A stretch of 64,000 bases of DNA, taken from NCBI RefSeq assembly GCF_014257025.1, contig NZ_JACMSF010000042.1, positions 20,203-84,202 on the forward strand, given 5' to 3'. The DNA comes from Streptomyces cupreus (GTDB lineage Bacteria > Actinomycetota > Actinomycetes > Streptomycetales > Streptomycetaceae). Position 1 is the first letter of the stretch. Every line of letters begins with the position of its first letter. The translations under genes and the position numbers were made by a program. Under the pieces are notes generated by a model. That model was not told the DNA's origin. It did no database searches and worked only from the letters and a program-made list of their open reading frames with translations. Shown piece by piece: positions 25,365 to 33,766 of the stretch.

Positions 25365-26140
25365 CACAGCTCCCTGTGGACCTTGGTGTTCGACGCCTGT
25401 GCGCGCGGGCGGACCACCAGCAGGTCGATGTTGACGTGGCTGGGGCGGGTCACCGCCCAGGTGATCGTGTCGGCCACGTCGTCCGCGGAGAGGGGTTCGG
25501 CCACACCCTCGTAGACCTTCCCCGCCTTCTCCTCGTCGCCGCCGAAGCGGGTGAGCGCGAACTCGTCGGTCTTGACCATGCCGGGTGCGATCTCGATGAC
25601 GCGGACCGGGCGGCCGACGATCTCCAGGCGGAGGGTCTCCGCCAGGACGTGGGCGCCGTGCTTGGCGGCGACATAGCCCGCGCCGCCCTCGTAGGTGGCG
25701 TGGCCGGCGGTGGAGGAGACGACGACCACCGTGCCGTCGCCGCTCGCCTCCAGCTTGGGGAGGAGGGCCTGGGTGAGGTTGAGGGTGCCGATGACGTTGG
25801 TCTCGTACATCGTGCGCCAGTCGGCCGGGTCGCCGGTGGCGACCGGGTCGGCGCCGAGGGCTCCGCCGGCGTTGTTGACGAGGACGCCGATCGTCTTGAA
25901 GGCCGTGGCGAACTCGTCGACCGCGGCGCGGTCGGTGACGTCGAGCTGGTAGGCCGCCGCGGAGTGGCCGGCGGCGTTGATCTCCTCGGCCAGCGCCTCG
26001 ATGCGGTCCTTGCGGCGGGCGGTCAGGACGACCCGGTATCCGGAGGCCGCGAGCTGCCGTGCGGTGGCGGCGCCGATTCCGCTGCTCGCACCGGTGACGA
26101 CGGCGATGCGGGAGGCGGCGGATGGTGCGGCGGTGGCCAT
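25364..26140 (-). CDS. SDR-family oxidoreductase
   Basis: 258 residues from the ATG at 26140 (MATAAPSAASRIAVVTGASS). Classical short-chain dehydrogenase markers: TGASSGIG for the cofactor, VNNAGG, VVVSSTAGH with the catalytic Ser, and YVAAKHGA (Tyr-x-x-x-Lys). The basic RRKDR after the second strand suggests NADP(H). It resembles the YdfG/serine 3-dehydrogenase branch, but the substrate is unknown. It shares an operon with the 51-residue membrane protein downstream. Confidence 0.9.
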   Translation of the reverse strand: MATAAPSAASRIAVVTGASSGIGAATARQLAASGYRVVLTARRKDRIEALAEEINAAGHSAAAYQLDVTDRAAVDEFATAFKTIGVLVNNAGGALGADPVATGDPADWRTMYETNVIGTLNLTQALLPKLEASGDGTVVVVSSTAGHATYEGGAGYVAAKHGAHVLAETLRLEIVGRPVRVIEIAPGMVKTDEFALTRFGGDEEKAGKVYEGVAEPLSADDVADTITWAVTRPSHVNIDLLVVRPRAQASNTKVHREL

Positions 26141-26255
26141 GGGGCTGCTCCTCGGGACGGGTCGGTCGAAGGTCGGGGGTCGAAAGCCTGTCCGGCCAGG
26201 ATAGGCGGGCGGTGAGACAATGAGACGGGTGATCCTCCACTGCGGGAGGTGGATC

Positions 26256-26684
26256 ATGGGACAGGCGCGTGAGGTCATGGACCGGCTCACGGAGGCGATC
26301 ACTTCGGCGGATCAGAAGACCATCGGCGAGCTGTACGCGGAGGACGCGGTCGCCGTCACGCCCGACGGCGGGGAGCTCCACGGCCGGGAGGACATCGCCG
26401 CGTACTGGCGCCAGATGACGGAGGCGGTGCCCGAGGGCACGTACACGCCGGTGCACTCGTACGAGGTCGGCAACACGGCCATCGACGAGGGGTTCTTCAG
26501 CGGCCGGAACACGGGGCCGATCCAGCTGCCCACCGGGGAGATGCTGCCCCCGACGCAGAAGGAGATCAGGATCCGCGGAGTGGACCTCGCCACTGTCGAC
26601 GACAGCGGACACATCGTCGACTACCGGCTCTACTTCGACGAGATGGAGTTCCTGGACCAGCTGGGGCTGCTGCCGCCGGCGTGA
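26256..26684 (+). CDS. SnoaL/NTF2-like fold protein
   Basis: 142 residues from the ATG at 26256 (MGQAREVMDRL), with GGGAGGTGG just upstream. Pattern of the NTF2-like fold: an N-terminal helix, YAEDAVAVTPDGGELHGRED, then beta strands closing with IVDYRLYFDEMEFLDQLGL. Members include polyketide cyclases and many steroid-isomerase-like proteins of unknown role. It is divergent from the SDR gene, so the two may be co-regulated. Confidence 0.85.
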   Translation: MGQAREVMDRLTEAITSADQKTIGELYAEDAVAVTPDGGELHGREDIAAYWRQMTEAVPEGTYTPVHSYEVGNTAIDEGFFSGRNTGPIQLPTGEMLPPTQKEIRIRGVDLATVDDSGHIVDYRLYFDEMEFLDQLGLLPPA

Positions 26685-26693
26685 CCCCTGAGC

Positions 26694-27029
26694 TCAGCTG
26701 CCTCGTGGGGCGTACATGATCACGGCCATCCCCGCGAGGCAGATCAACGCGCCCGCCACGTCCCACCGGTCGGGCCGGTAGCCGTCCGCCACCATGCCCC
26801 AGGCGAGGGAGCCGGCCACGAAGACCCCGCCGTACGCGGCGAGGATGCGCCCGAAGTTCGCGTCCGGCTGGAGGGTGGCCACGAATCCGTAGGCGCCGAG
26901 CGCCAGGACGCCGGCGCCGATCCACAGCCAGCCGCGGTGCTCCCGTACGCCCTGCCAGACCAGCCAGGCGCCGCCGATCTCGAACAGGGCGGCGACCACG
27001 AAGAGGGCTGCGGAGCGGGCGACGAGCAT
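26694..27029 (-). CDS. YnfA/UPF0060 family membrane protein
   Basis: 111 residues from the ATG at 27029. Four hydrophobic helices and the family motifs FEIGGAWLVWQGVREHRGW, AAYGGVFVAGSLAWG and DGYRPDRWDVAGALICL are present. YnfA proteins belong to the small-multidrug-resistance superfamily by fold; their physiological role is uncertain. It converges with the SnoaL-like gene, nine bases apart. Confidence 0.92.
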   Translation of the reverse strand: MLVARSAALFVVAALFEIGGAWLVWQGVREHRGWLWIGAGVLALGAYGFVATLQPDANFGRILAAYGGVFVAGSLAWGMVADGYRPDRWDVAGALICLAGMAVIMYAPRGS

Positions 27030-27158
27030 GCGCAGCAGCTTCGCACAGGGCGGTCCGCGGTCCGTCACCTGATGGACGGCGCCTGTGACGCGCTTCACGT
27101 GGGATACATCCGTACGACGGGATGACCGACTGTGTGTGATCACGGAGGAGTGGGCGGT

Positions 27159-27629
27159 ATGCGGGGTGCGCGGGTGCTCGGGGCCGGGGTCGCGGCGGTG
27201 CTGCTGGTGGCGGGCGGGGCGGCGGGGGCCGGTGCCGCCGACGGCCCGGAGGCGGACCTCGCCTATCACGGGGCCGCGTCCCTGGCCTCCGGTGAGGTGG
27301 ACCTGCTGTTCACTCCGCGCAACCACGGGCCGTCGGCGGTGCCGGACGCGACGGTCCGGCTGCGCTGGTCCGAGCCGCTCGCCGACCGGCAGGAGCTGCC
27401 GTACGGGTGTGCCCGGTCGGGGCCGGGGACGGTGCTGTGCGGGGTGGGGGCGCTGGAGGCGGACGAGGCGGGGGAGCGGATCGCGCTGCGCGTGCGGCTG
27501 CGGGAGGAGCCGTCCGAGGTGCTGCTGGAGATCGACACGGTGTGGAGCGGCGGGACGGTGGACCGTAATCCGGACAACGACCGGCTGCGGGTGCTGATCC
27601 TGGACACCGGGGACACGTACCACTTCTAG
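27159..27629 (+). CDS. secreted protein of unknown function
   Basis: 156 residues from the ATG at 27159, preceded by GGAGGAG. The signal peptide (MRGARVLGAGVAAVLLVAGG) probably ends at AGAGA-AD. The mature part looks like a single beta-sandwich (VDLLFTPRNHGPSAVPDATV, ERIALRVRLREEPSEVLLEI), similar to DUF11/CARDB-type immunoglobulin-like modules, with two cysteines (YGCARSGPGTVLCG) that may form a disulfide. The function is not recognisable. Confidence 0.75.
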   Translation: MRGARVLGAGVAAVLLVAGGAAGAGAADGPEADLAYHGAASLASGEVDLLFTPRNHGPSAVPDATVRLRWSEPLADRQELPYGCARSGPGTVLCGVGALEADEAGERIALRVRLREEPSEVLLEIDTVWSGGTVDRNPDNDRLRVLILDTGDTYHF

Positions 27630-27693
27630 CAGTGCTGCTTCTGCAAGTGCGCGTCGTACGATCTCTGCACGGCGCAGGTGACGGGGAGTGGGC

Positions 27694-28173
27694 ATGGCGG
27701 AGAGCGGATCCACGCGGGAGCGGCTGCTCGATGAGCTGTCCGCGGTCTCCCGCCGTTACATGGCCTCGTACGCGCTGTTCAACCAGGCCGTCGCCGACCG
27801 TATCGGCCTGCATCCGACCGACCTCCAGTGCCTGAACCTGCTGACGCTGGAGGGCGGCCCGGTGACCACGGGCCGGGTGGCGGAGCTGACGGGGCTGACC
27901 ACGGGATCGGCGACGCGGCTGGTGGACCGGCTGGAGCGGGCCGGGTACGTGGTCCGGGAGCGGGACGCGGAGGACCGGCGGCGGGTGCTGGTGGCGACCG
28001 TGCCGGAGAAGGTCGCCGAGTTCGGGCGGATGTGGGAGCGGCTGAGCGGCGGCTGGTCGGCGCTCTTCGACGACCTGGACGAGTCCGAACTCGCCCTGAT
28101 CATCGGGCACATGAGGCGCACGGTTCAGTTCAGCGGGGAGCAGGTCGCCCGACTGCGCGCCGAGAAGGCTTAG
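27694..28173 (+). CDS. MarR-family transcriptional regulator
   Basis: 159 residues from the ATG at 27694 (GTG at 27688 is also possible). Winged-helix core: TDLQCLNLLTLEGGPVTTG, recognition helix AELTGLTTGSATRLVDRLE, wing VVRERDAEDRRRVLVA. It has long flanking helices for dimerisation. Its stop overlaps the convergent HxlR gene by four bases. Targets are unknown; a MarR-like palindrome occurs at 31192-31205. Confidence 0.92.
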   Translation: MAESGSTRERLLDELSAVSRRYMASYALFNQAVADRIGLHPTDLQCLNLLTLEGGPVTTGRVAELTGLTTGSATRLVDRLERAGYVVRERDAEDRRRVLVATVPEKVAEFGRMWERLSGGWSALFDDLDESELALIIGHMRRTVQFSGEQVARLRAEKA

Positions 28174-28568
28174 TTGTCGCCGTCGTAGCGCTCGCGCGCC
28201 TGGTGGACCTGCTCGATGTGGGTTTCCGCCCAGTCCTTCACCGCGGTCAGCAGCAGGGCCAGGCTGTGGCCGAGCGGGGTGAGTTCGTAGTCGACGCGGA
28301 CCGGCACGGACGGGGTGACCGTGCGGCTGAGGATGCCGTCGCGCTCCAGTGAACGCAGCGTCTGCGTCAGCATCTTGGGGCTGACGCCCGCGATCTTGCG
28401 GCCGAGGTCGCTGTAGCGCATCGGTCCTGCCGCGAGGGCGGAGACGACCAGGCTGACCCACTTGTCGCTGATGCGGTCGAGGAGTTGGTTGGTCGGGCAG
28501 CCGCGCAGGAACGCGTCGTAATCCCTGCGTGCCTGTTCGCGCCGCTGGGCCGCGGTCTGCGTCGCCAT
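28170..28568 (-). CDS. HxlR-family transcriptional regulator
   Basis: 132 residues. HxlR signature: FLRGCPTNQLLDRISDKWVS, MRYSDLGRKIAGVSPKMLTQ, LRSLERDGILSRTV and YELTPLGHSLALLL. The conserved cysteine (RGCP) is the redox- or electrophile-sensing residue in several relatives. It is divergent from a quinone-oxidoreductase gene, the usual arrangement for HxlR (QorR/YodB-type) control of quinone or aldehyde detoxification, with an inverted repeat between them. Confidence 0.92.
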   Translation of the reverse strand: MATQTAAQRREQARRDYDAFLRGCPTNQLLDRISDKWVSLVVSALAAGPMRYSDLGRKIAGVSPKMLTQTLRSLERDGILSRTVTPSVPVRVDYELTPLGHSLALLLTAVKDWAETHIEQVHQARERYDGDN

Positions 28569-28599
28569 GGCTCACCTCCGGGTGATGTACGCACCTTCA

Positions 28600-28626
28600 G
28601 GTAACTACTTACGAATAGATAGTAGC
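28600..28626. promoter_or_regulatory. candidate HxlR operator
   Basis: Inverted repeat CTACT (28605-28609) ... AGTAG (28621-28625) with an AT-rich 11-base spacer in an otherwise GC-rich divergent promoter region between the HxlR and oxidoreductase genes. The spacing suits a winged-helix dimer. Assigned by position and symmetry only. Confidence 0.55.
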
Positions 28627-28694
28627 TCTTCCTAGGGTTGTTGAGGCCGAGGAGATACCGAGGCTCTCAGAACTGTTTTGAGGAGCTGTCAGAC

Positions 28695-29579
28695 ATGCGT
28701 GCTGTGGTGGTGACGACGTTCGGTGGGCCCGAGGCCGTGGAGGTCGTGGAGACCGAGGTGCCGGAGCCGGGGGCGCGGCAGGTGCGGATCAAGGTGGCGG
28801 CGGCCGCGCTGAACCCGGTGGACGCCGGGGTGCGCCAGGGCGTCTTCGGGGGCGCGGGCAAGCGGATCGGGCTTGGCTGGGATGTTGCCGGGACGGTGGA
28901 CGCGACGGGGGTTGCGTCCGCCTGGACCGTCGGCGACGAGGTGGTGGCGCTCGACTACGGCATGGTGAAGCCGCTGGGCACCCACGCCGAGTACGTCGTC
29001 GTGGACACGGACGCGGTGGCCAAGGCGCCGGCGAGCGTGGACGCGGTGCACGCGGCCACCATTCCGCTGAACGCCCTGACCGCCGTACAGGCCCTGGATC
29101 TGCTGGAGGTGACGCCGGGCCAGTCGCTGCTGGTGACCGGCGCCGCGGGGGCGGTCGGCGGATACGCCGTCCAGCTCGCCGCCCACCGCGGGATCTCGGT
29201 GACCGCGCTGGCCCGGGAGGCGGACGGGGAGCTCGTACGGTCCCTGGGAGCCGCTCGCTTCACGAGCGGCGACGAGGGCGGCTTCGACGCCGTGCTCGAC
29301 GCGGCCGTCCTCGGCGGGCCGGCACTGGCGAGGGTGCGCGACGGGGGCGCCTACGTCGGTGTCATCCCGGGGGCCGGGCCTGCGGCCGAGCGTGGGGTGC
29401 GGGTCGGCACGGTCGAGGTGAGCGCCGACGGTGCGCGGCTCGCCGAGCTGGTCCGGCTGGTCGACGAGGGCGTACTGACGCTCCGGGTGGCCGAGACCTA
29501 CGCCCTGGACGACGCGGCGAAGGCCCACGCCCGGCTCGCGGAGGGCGGGGTGCGGGGACGGCTGGTCCTGCGGCCGTGA
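28695..29579 (+). CDS. NADP-dependent quinone oxidoreductase-like MDR protein
   Basis: 294 residues from the ATG at 28695, preceded by GAGGAG. It belongs to the zinc-free medium-chain reductases: VVTTFGGPEAVEVVETEVPE at the start, ALNPVDAGVRQG, and the cofactor loop VTGAAGAVGGYAVQLAAHRG. No zinc ligands are seen. Relatives reduce quinones or enones with NADPH. The divergent HxlR gene very likely regulates it. Confidence 0.9.
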   Translation: MRAVVVTTFGGPEAVEVVETEVPEPGARQVRIKVAAAALNPVDAGVRQGVFGGAGKRIGLGWDVAGTVDATGVASAWTVGDEVVALDYGMVKPLGTHAEYVVVDTDAVAKAPASVDAVHAATIPLNALTAVQALDLLEVTPGQSLLVTGAAGAVGGYAVQLAAHRGISVTALAREADGELVRSLGAARFTSGDEGGFDAVLDAAVLGGPALARVRDGGAYVGVIPGAGPAAERGVRVGTVEVSADGARLAELVRLVDEGVLTLRVAETYALDDAAKAHARLAEGGVRGRLVLRP

Positions 29580-29672
29580 CGCTCCGCTGGGAGTGGCGCT
29601 ATGGTTCGTCGACCGTCTGCGGCGCGCCCCTTGGCGGCGCTGCCGAACCGCACTGGACTTCGCCCGACCTGC

Positions 29673-31100
29673 TCAGTGGCCCCCCTCCGGCGCCTTGCGC
29701 GGGAGCAGGGTCACGAGTGGCAGGCATACGGTGACGGCGGCGGCGACCGTGGTGAGGGTCAGTGTCGTGGCGTGGGCCTCGCCGCCGTCGGCCGCCTTGA
29801 AGTACACGGTCGTCACGGCCGCCGCCCCGATCGCGTTGGCCAGTTGCTGGACCGCGCTGAGCGAGCCGCTCGCGCTGCCCGACTCCTCCGGGGAGATGTC
29901 GCCGATGGTGATGTCGTAGACAGTGCCGAAGCAGGTGCCCATGCCGACGCCGATGACCAGCAGCGGTGGGACCAGGGTCCAGCCGTCGGCGCTGGACAGC
30001 GGGGCCAGCCAGACGCAGCCCGCCAGGATGATCAGCAGGCCGGCCAGGACCAGACGGCGGCCCAGAGTGTGGATCAGCCGGTAGCAGGCGATCGAGGCGA
30101 TGACGATCCCCAGGGGCAGCGGGATCAGGCCCAGCGCGGTGCCCGCGGGGGAGCGGTGCAGCCCCTCCTGGAAGTGGAGGGAGATGACGTAGAGGAGTCC
30201 TGACGTCGAGGCGGAGACCACGATGCCGAGCGTCAGGCCGGAGGTGAAGCCGCGGTCCCGCAGGAGGGACGGCTTCAGGAGCGGGTTCGGTGCGGTGCGC
30301 TGGCGGTGGCAGAACCCGGCGAAGAGGACCGCGCCGAGCAGTAGGGCGACGAACGCCCGGGGCGTCCAGCCGTTGCCCGCGCCGTCGATCAGACCGCCGA
30401 GCAGACCGAGCAGCGCGCCGCCGAGCAGGGCCGAGCCGGGGCCGTCGACGCGGACGCTCCGGTCGCCGGTGTCGCGGGGCAGCAGGCGTACGGCGGCGAA
30501 CAGGGCGGCGCCGCCGAGCAGCAGGTTGATCAGGAACATGGGGCGCCAGCCGAGGCCCGCGAGATCGGCGTCGACGAGGAACCCGGCGAGGATCGGGCCG
30601 CCCACGGCGGACAGGCCCATCACCGGCGCGAAGAGGCTGAACGCCTTGCCGATCTGCTCCCGGGGCCAGGTCGCGCCGATGATCCCGAAGCCCTGCGGGA
30701 TGACGAGCGCCCCGAACGCGCCCTGGGCGAGCCGGGCGATCACCAGGAACACCGGACCCGGCGCGAGACCGCAGGCCAGGGACGCGACCACGAACCCGGT
30801 GAGGCCGATGAGGAACAGGCGCCGGCGGCCGTACTTGTCGCCGAGCCGCCCGCCGGGCACGAGCAGTACGCCGAGCGCGAGTGCGTAGGAGGCGCCGAGC
30901 CACTGGATCAGACCGGCGCCGCCGCCGAGGTCGGCCGTGATCGTGGGGGCGGCGATGTTGGTGATGGTGGCGTCGAGGAGGTCGAGGACGTCGGCGGCGA
31001 GGACGACCGCGAGGATCGCCCAGCGGGTGCACTGTGCCGGGGCGCCGTGCGGAGTGTCTCTTGCTTCATTTTCTTGTGCGTCATGCAGTGTCTGTGTCAC
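29673..31100 (-). CDS. MFS transporter, DHA2 (14-helix) drug-efflux type
   Basis: 475 residues from the GTG at 31100 (VTQTLHDAQENEA), with AGGATAT upstream; an ATG at 31136 would add twelve residues. Seen: motif D1-like LDATITNIAAPTI, motif A GGRLGDKYGRRR, motif C-like GPILAGFLVDAD, and enough hydrophobic segments for about 14 helices. The family exports drugs or dyes with protons. It is divergent from a broken LLM oxidoreductase gene. Confidence 0.9.
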   Translation of the reverse strand: MTQTLHDAQENEARDTPHGAPAQCTRWAILAVVLAADVLDLLDATITNIAAPTITADLGGGAGLIQWLGASYALALGVLLVPGGRLGDKYGRRRLFLIGLTGFVVASLACGLAPGPVFLVIARLAQGAFGALVIPQGFGIIGATWPREQIGKAFSLFAPVMGLSAVGGPILAGFLVDADLAGLGWRPMFLINLLLGGAALFAAVRLLPRDTGDRSVRVDGPGSALLGGALLGLLGGLIDGAGNGWTPRAFVALLLGAVLFAGFCHRQRTAPNPLLKPSLLRDRGFTSGLTLGIVVSASTSGLLYVISLHFQEGLHRSPAGTALGLIPLPLGIVIASIACYRLIHTLGRRLVLAGLLIILAGCVWLAPLSSADGWTLVPPLLVIGVGMGTCFGTVYDITIGDISPEESGSASGSLSAVQQLANAIGAAAVTTVYFKAADGGEAHATTLTLTTVAAAVTVCLPLVTLLPRKAPEGGH

Positions 31101-31186
31101 GCAGATAAATATCCTGGCCCGGCCGGGGGGCGTCAATCGGATTGGAGGGAGGGGTGGAATACGGCGGACCCGCCGACCGTTCAGCG

Positions 31187-31206
31187 GTATAGTTGAACAG
31201 TCAACA
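31187..31206. promoter_or_regulatory. promoter with MarR/TetR-like palindrome upstream of the LLM gene
   Basis: GTTGA (31192-31196) and TCAAC (31201-31205) form a perfect inverted repeat with spacer ACAG, overlapping a -10-like GGTATAGT. Position, 20 bases before the LLM start codon, suggests repression of the LLM-FMN reductase operon. Confidence 0.5.
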
Positions 31207-31225
31207 ACATGGAGGGTGAGCGACC

Positions 31226-32297
31226 ATGCAGTTCGGGATCTTCAGCGTCGGCGACGTCACGCCGGACCCCACCACGGGCCGGACGCCGACCGAGCGGGAG
31301 CGCATCAAGGCCATGGTCGCCATCGCGCTGAAGGCCGAGGAGGTCGGCCTGGACGTCTTCGCGACCGGTGAGCACCACAACCCGCCGTTCGTACCGTCGT
31401 CCCCGACGACGATGCTCGGCTACATCGCGGCGCGGACGGAGCGGCTGATCCTCTCCACCTCGACCACGCTGATCACCACCAACGACCCGGTGAAGATCGC
31501 CGAGGACTTCGCGATGCTCCAGCACCTGGCCGACGGGCGCGTGGACCTGATGATGGGCCGCGGCAACACCGGCCCGGTCTACCCCTGGTTCGGGCAGGAC
31601 ATCCGGTAGGGCATCAACCTCGCCATCGAGAACTACGCACCGCTGCATAACAGTTGCGTGGCGTGATAATGTGGCTGTGCTCTGTGACGGGGTGTCGCGG
31701 CAGGGTCTGCCGGAGGGGTGACGTCGTGCAAGCGGCCGAGCGCCCGTGAACCTCAGCCCAGGCCCTTGGGGTTGGAATCCCTCGCTTCACGCGAGGGAGG
31801 AGGCCAAAACAACATCTTCTGGCCCGTTTTCTGGGCGTCTAAAGGGCAGTTGAGCCGGACCGGGGTGCACCTCGTGCCCCGGGCACGGCACCCCCGAGCA
31901 GGCGATCGTCGGGCTCGGCGGGCAGGTGTTCATGCGGAAGAACTCCCAGGACGCGGTGCGCGAGTTCCGTCCGTACTTCGACAACGCGCCGGTCTACGGG
32001 CACGGCCCCTCCCTGGAGGACTTCACCGAGCAGACCCCGCTGACCGTCGGCTCGCCGCAGCAGGTGATCGAGAAGACCCTGTCCTTCCGCGAGTACGCCG
32101 GTGACTACCAGCGCCAACTCTTCCTCATGGACCACGCGGGGCTGCCGTTGAGGACCGTGCTCGAGCAGCTCGACATGCTCGGCGAGGAGGTCGTGCCGGT
32201 GCTGCGCAAGGAGTTCGCCGCCGGGCGGCCGGAGAACGTGCCGGACGCCCCCACCCATCAGACCCTGCTGGCCGCCCAGGAGGTGACCGTCGCATGA
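31226..32297 (+). pseudogene. LLM-class flavin-dependent oxidoreductase, broken by a stop codon and an insertion
   Basis: The N-terminal part (31226-31609) is typical: MQFGIFSVGDVTPDP, DVFATGEHHNPPF, LQHLADGRVDLMMGRGNTGP. It ends at TAG after GQDIR; the frame then continues as GINLAIENYAPLH, so the stop is a point change (probably CAG to TAG). About 60 residues of the family are then missing, replaced by ~165 bases of foreign sequence. Homology resumes with NNIFWP, then, after a decayed stretch, GTPEQAIVGLGGQVF and continues in good order to TLLAAQEVTVA (stop 32297). The residual C-terminal frame from 31926 has 123 residues. The product cannot be functional. The downstream FMN reductase gene, which would have supplied reduced flavin, is intact. 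Confidence 0.88.
31645..31808 (+). mobile_element. remnant of an IS200/IS605-type (TnpB) element, right end with hairpin
   Basis: The insert inside the LLM gene ends in GGAATCCCTCGC-TTCAC-GCGAGGGAGGAGGCCAA; the stem CCCTCGC (31779-31785)/GCGAGGG (31791-31797) and the trailing GGAGG are the classic right end of IS605/IS1341 elements in Streptomyces. The stretch before it (CCCGTGAACCTCAGCCCAGG) is also typical of that end, which in TnpB systems encodes the 3' scaffold of the guide (omega) RNA. No tnpA or tnpB coding sequence remains. Left border is approximate (near TAACAGTTGCGTGG). It may be a short non-autonomous (PATE-like) derivative. Confidence 0.6.
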
Positions 32298-32890
32298 AGC
32301 TCGTCGTCGTCTCGGCAGGGCTGAGCGTCCCGTCCTCCACCCGACTGCTCGGCGACCGTCTGGCCGCCGCGGCCGCCGGGCGGACCGGGGCCGAGATCGA
32401 GGTCGTGGAGCTGCGCGACCTCGCGGTGGAGATCGCGCACAACTTCACCAACGGCTTCCCCGGCCGCAAGCTGGCCGCCGCGCAGGCGGCGGTCACGGAG
32501 GCGGACGGGCTGATCGTGGTCACGCCGGTGTTCTCGGCGTCGTACAGCGGACTGTTCAAGTCGTTCTTCGACGTCCTGGAGCAGGACGCGCTCGCCGGGA
32601 AGCCGGTGCTCATCGCCGCGACCGGCGGCACCGCCCGGCACTCCCTCGTCCTGGAACACGCCCTGCGCCCCCTCTTCGCCTACCTGAAGGCCGTGATCGT
32701 CCCGACCGGCGTCTACGCGGCCTCGGAGGACTGGGGAGCGGAGGGTCTGGACGGGCGTATCGAGCGGGCGGCGGGTGAGCTGGCGGCGCTGGTGAGCGGG
32801 CTGGGTTCGGTGCGACCGGCGAAGGACGACCTCGCTGTGGTGCCGTTCGCAGAGCAGCTGGCGGCGATATCCAGCCCGTCCGGCGTTTGA
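32294..32890 (+). CDS. NADPH-dependent FMN reductase (CE1759-type)
   Basis: 198 residues; the ATG overlaps the LLM stop (ATGA). Flavodoxin-like fold: VVVSAGLSVPSSTRLLGDRL with the phosphate loop, TPVFSASYSGLFKSFFDVLE, and AATGGTARHSL. It provides reduced FMN to LLM monooxygenases, and the pair is a common two-gene unit. Its partner here is broken, so the enzyme may be orphaned. The final residues SSPSGV come from an intergenic repeat that begins inside the gene. Confidence 0.9.
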   Translation: MKLVVVSAGLSVPSSTRLLGDRLAAAAAGRTGAEIEVVELRDLAVEIAHNFTNGFPGRKLAAAQAAVTEADGLIVVTPVFSASYSGLFKSFFDVLEQDALAGKPVLIAATGGTARHSLVLEHALRPLFAYLKAVIVPTGVYAASEDWGAEGLDGRIERAAGELAALVSGLGSVRPAKDDLAVVPFAEQLAAISSPSGV

Positions 32891-32943
32891 GGACGAGGCC
32901 CGTTCAGGGCCGAAGCGGGGGGCGTGGGGGCGGCAGCCCCCGC
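32871..32943. repeat. Streptomyces intergenic repeat element with terminal hairpin
   Basis: CCGTCCGGCGTTTGAGGAC, then GAGGCCCGTTCAGGGCCGAAGCGGGG, then a GGGGGC-GGCA-GCCCCC hairpin. I recognise this as a frequent intergenic repeat of Streptomyces chromosomes; copy number cannot be measured in this window. It supplies the stop codon and last codons of the FMN reductase gene and may act as its terminator. Confidence 0.6.
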
Positions 32944-33034
32944 GCGGCCGGGTGACAGTGAGAGCCCGGTAAGAAGGGTGACGGCAAGCTCGCTCGCACG
33001 GCTGAATGGCCGGAGGCCTTGGCAGACTTGCTGC

Positions 33035-33766
33035 GTGCCTCACACCGTGCTCCTCGCCGAAGACGACCGCGCCATCCGGCATGCCCTGGAGCGTGCCCTG
33101 ACCCTGGAGGGCTACCGGGTCACCGCGGTCGCCGACGGCGTGGAGGCGCTGGCGCAGGCCCACACCGCACCGCCGGACGTGCTCGTCCTCGACGTGATGA
33201 TGCCCGGCATCGACGGCCTCCAGGTCTGCCGGGTGCTGCGCGCCGAGGGCGACCGCACCCCGATCCTGATGCTGACGGCGCTCGTGGAGACCCAGGACCG
33301 TATCGCGGGCCTGGACGCGGGCGCCGACGACTACGTCGTCAAGCCCTTCGACGTCGAGGAGGTCTTCGCGAGGCTGCGCGCCCTGCTGCGCCGCACCGGC
33401 CAGGGCGGGACCGGCGGCGCCGCCGTCGACGTACCGAAGAAGCAGGAACCCGAGCAGGTGCCCGAGCGGTACATGGAGGCGGCCGGGCTGCGGATGGACC
33501 CGCAGGCGCGCCGGGCCTGGCGCGGCGAGCGGGAGCTGGAGCTGACCCGCACCGAGTTCGAGCTGCTGGAACTGCTCGTGCGCAACGCCGGGATCGTCCT
33601 CGACCACGCCACCATCTACGACCGCATCTGGGGCTACGACTTCGGCCCCGGCTCCAAGAACCTCGCCGTCTACGTCGGCTATCTGCGCCGCAAGCTCGAC
33701 GAGCCCGGTGCCCCGCCGCTCATCCACACGGTGCGCGGAGTGGGTTACGTGCTCCGGGAGGACTGA
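33035..33766 (+). CDS. OmpR/PhoB-type response regulator (MprA-like)
   Basis: 243 residues from the GTG at 33035 (VPHTVLLAEDDRAIRHALER). Receiver domain: acidic pocket EDD, phospho-acceptor D53 in LVLDVMMPGIDG, and conserved Lys in DYVVKPFDVEE. The C-terminal winged helix has RTEFELLELLVRNAG, YDRIWGYDFGPGSKNLAVYV and the closing VRGVGYVLRED. A longer-than-usual linker with PKKQEPEQVPE joins them. The histidine kinase gene starts on the next base after the stop, so the two form a coupled pair. The signal is unknown. Confidence 0.93.
   Translation: MPHTVLLAEDDRAIRHALERALTLEGYRVTAVADGVEALAQAHTAPPDVLVLDVMMPGIDGLQVCRVLRAEGDRTPILMLTALVETQDRIAGLDAGADDYVVKPFDVEEVFARLRALLRRTGQGGTGGAAVDVPKKQEPEQVPERYMEAAGLRMDPQARRAWRGERELELTRTEFELLELLVRNAGIVLDHATIYDRIWGYDFGPGSKNLAVYVGYLRRKLDEPGAPPLIHTVRGVGYVLRED

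Noticed and set aside
26220..26302. Upstream start codons for the SDR gene (26302) and SnoaL-like gene (26220)
   Set aside because: Both would overlap each other in the divergent promoter region and lack ribosome sites; the internal ATGs at 26140 and 26256 have better context.
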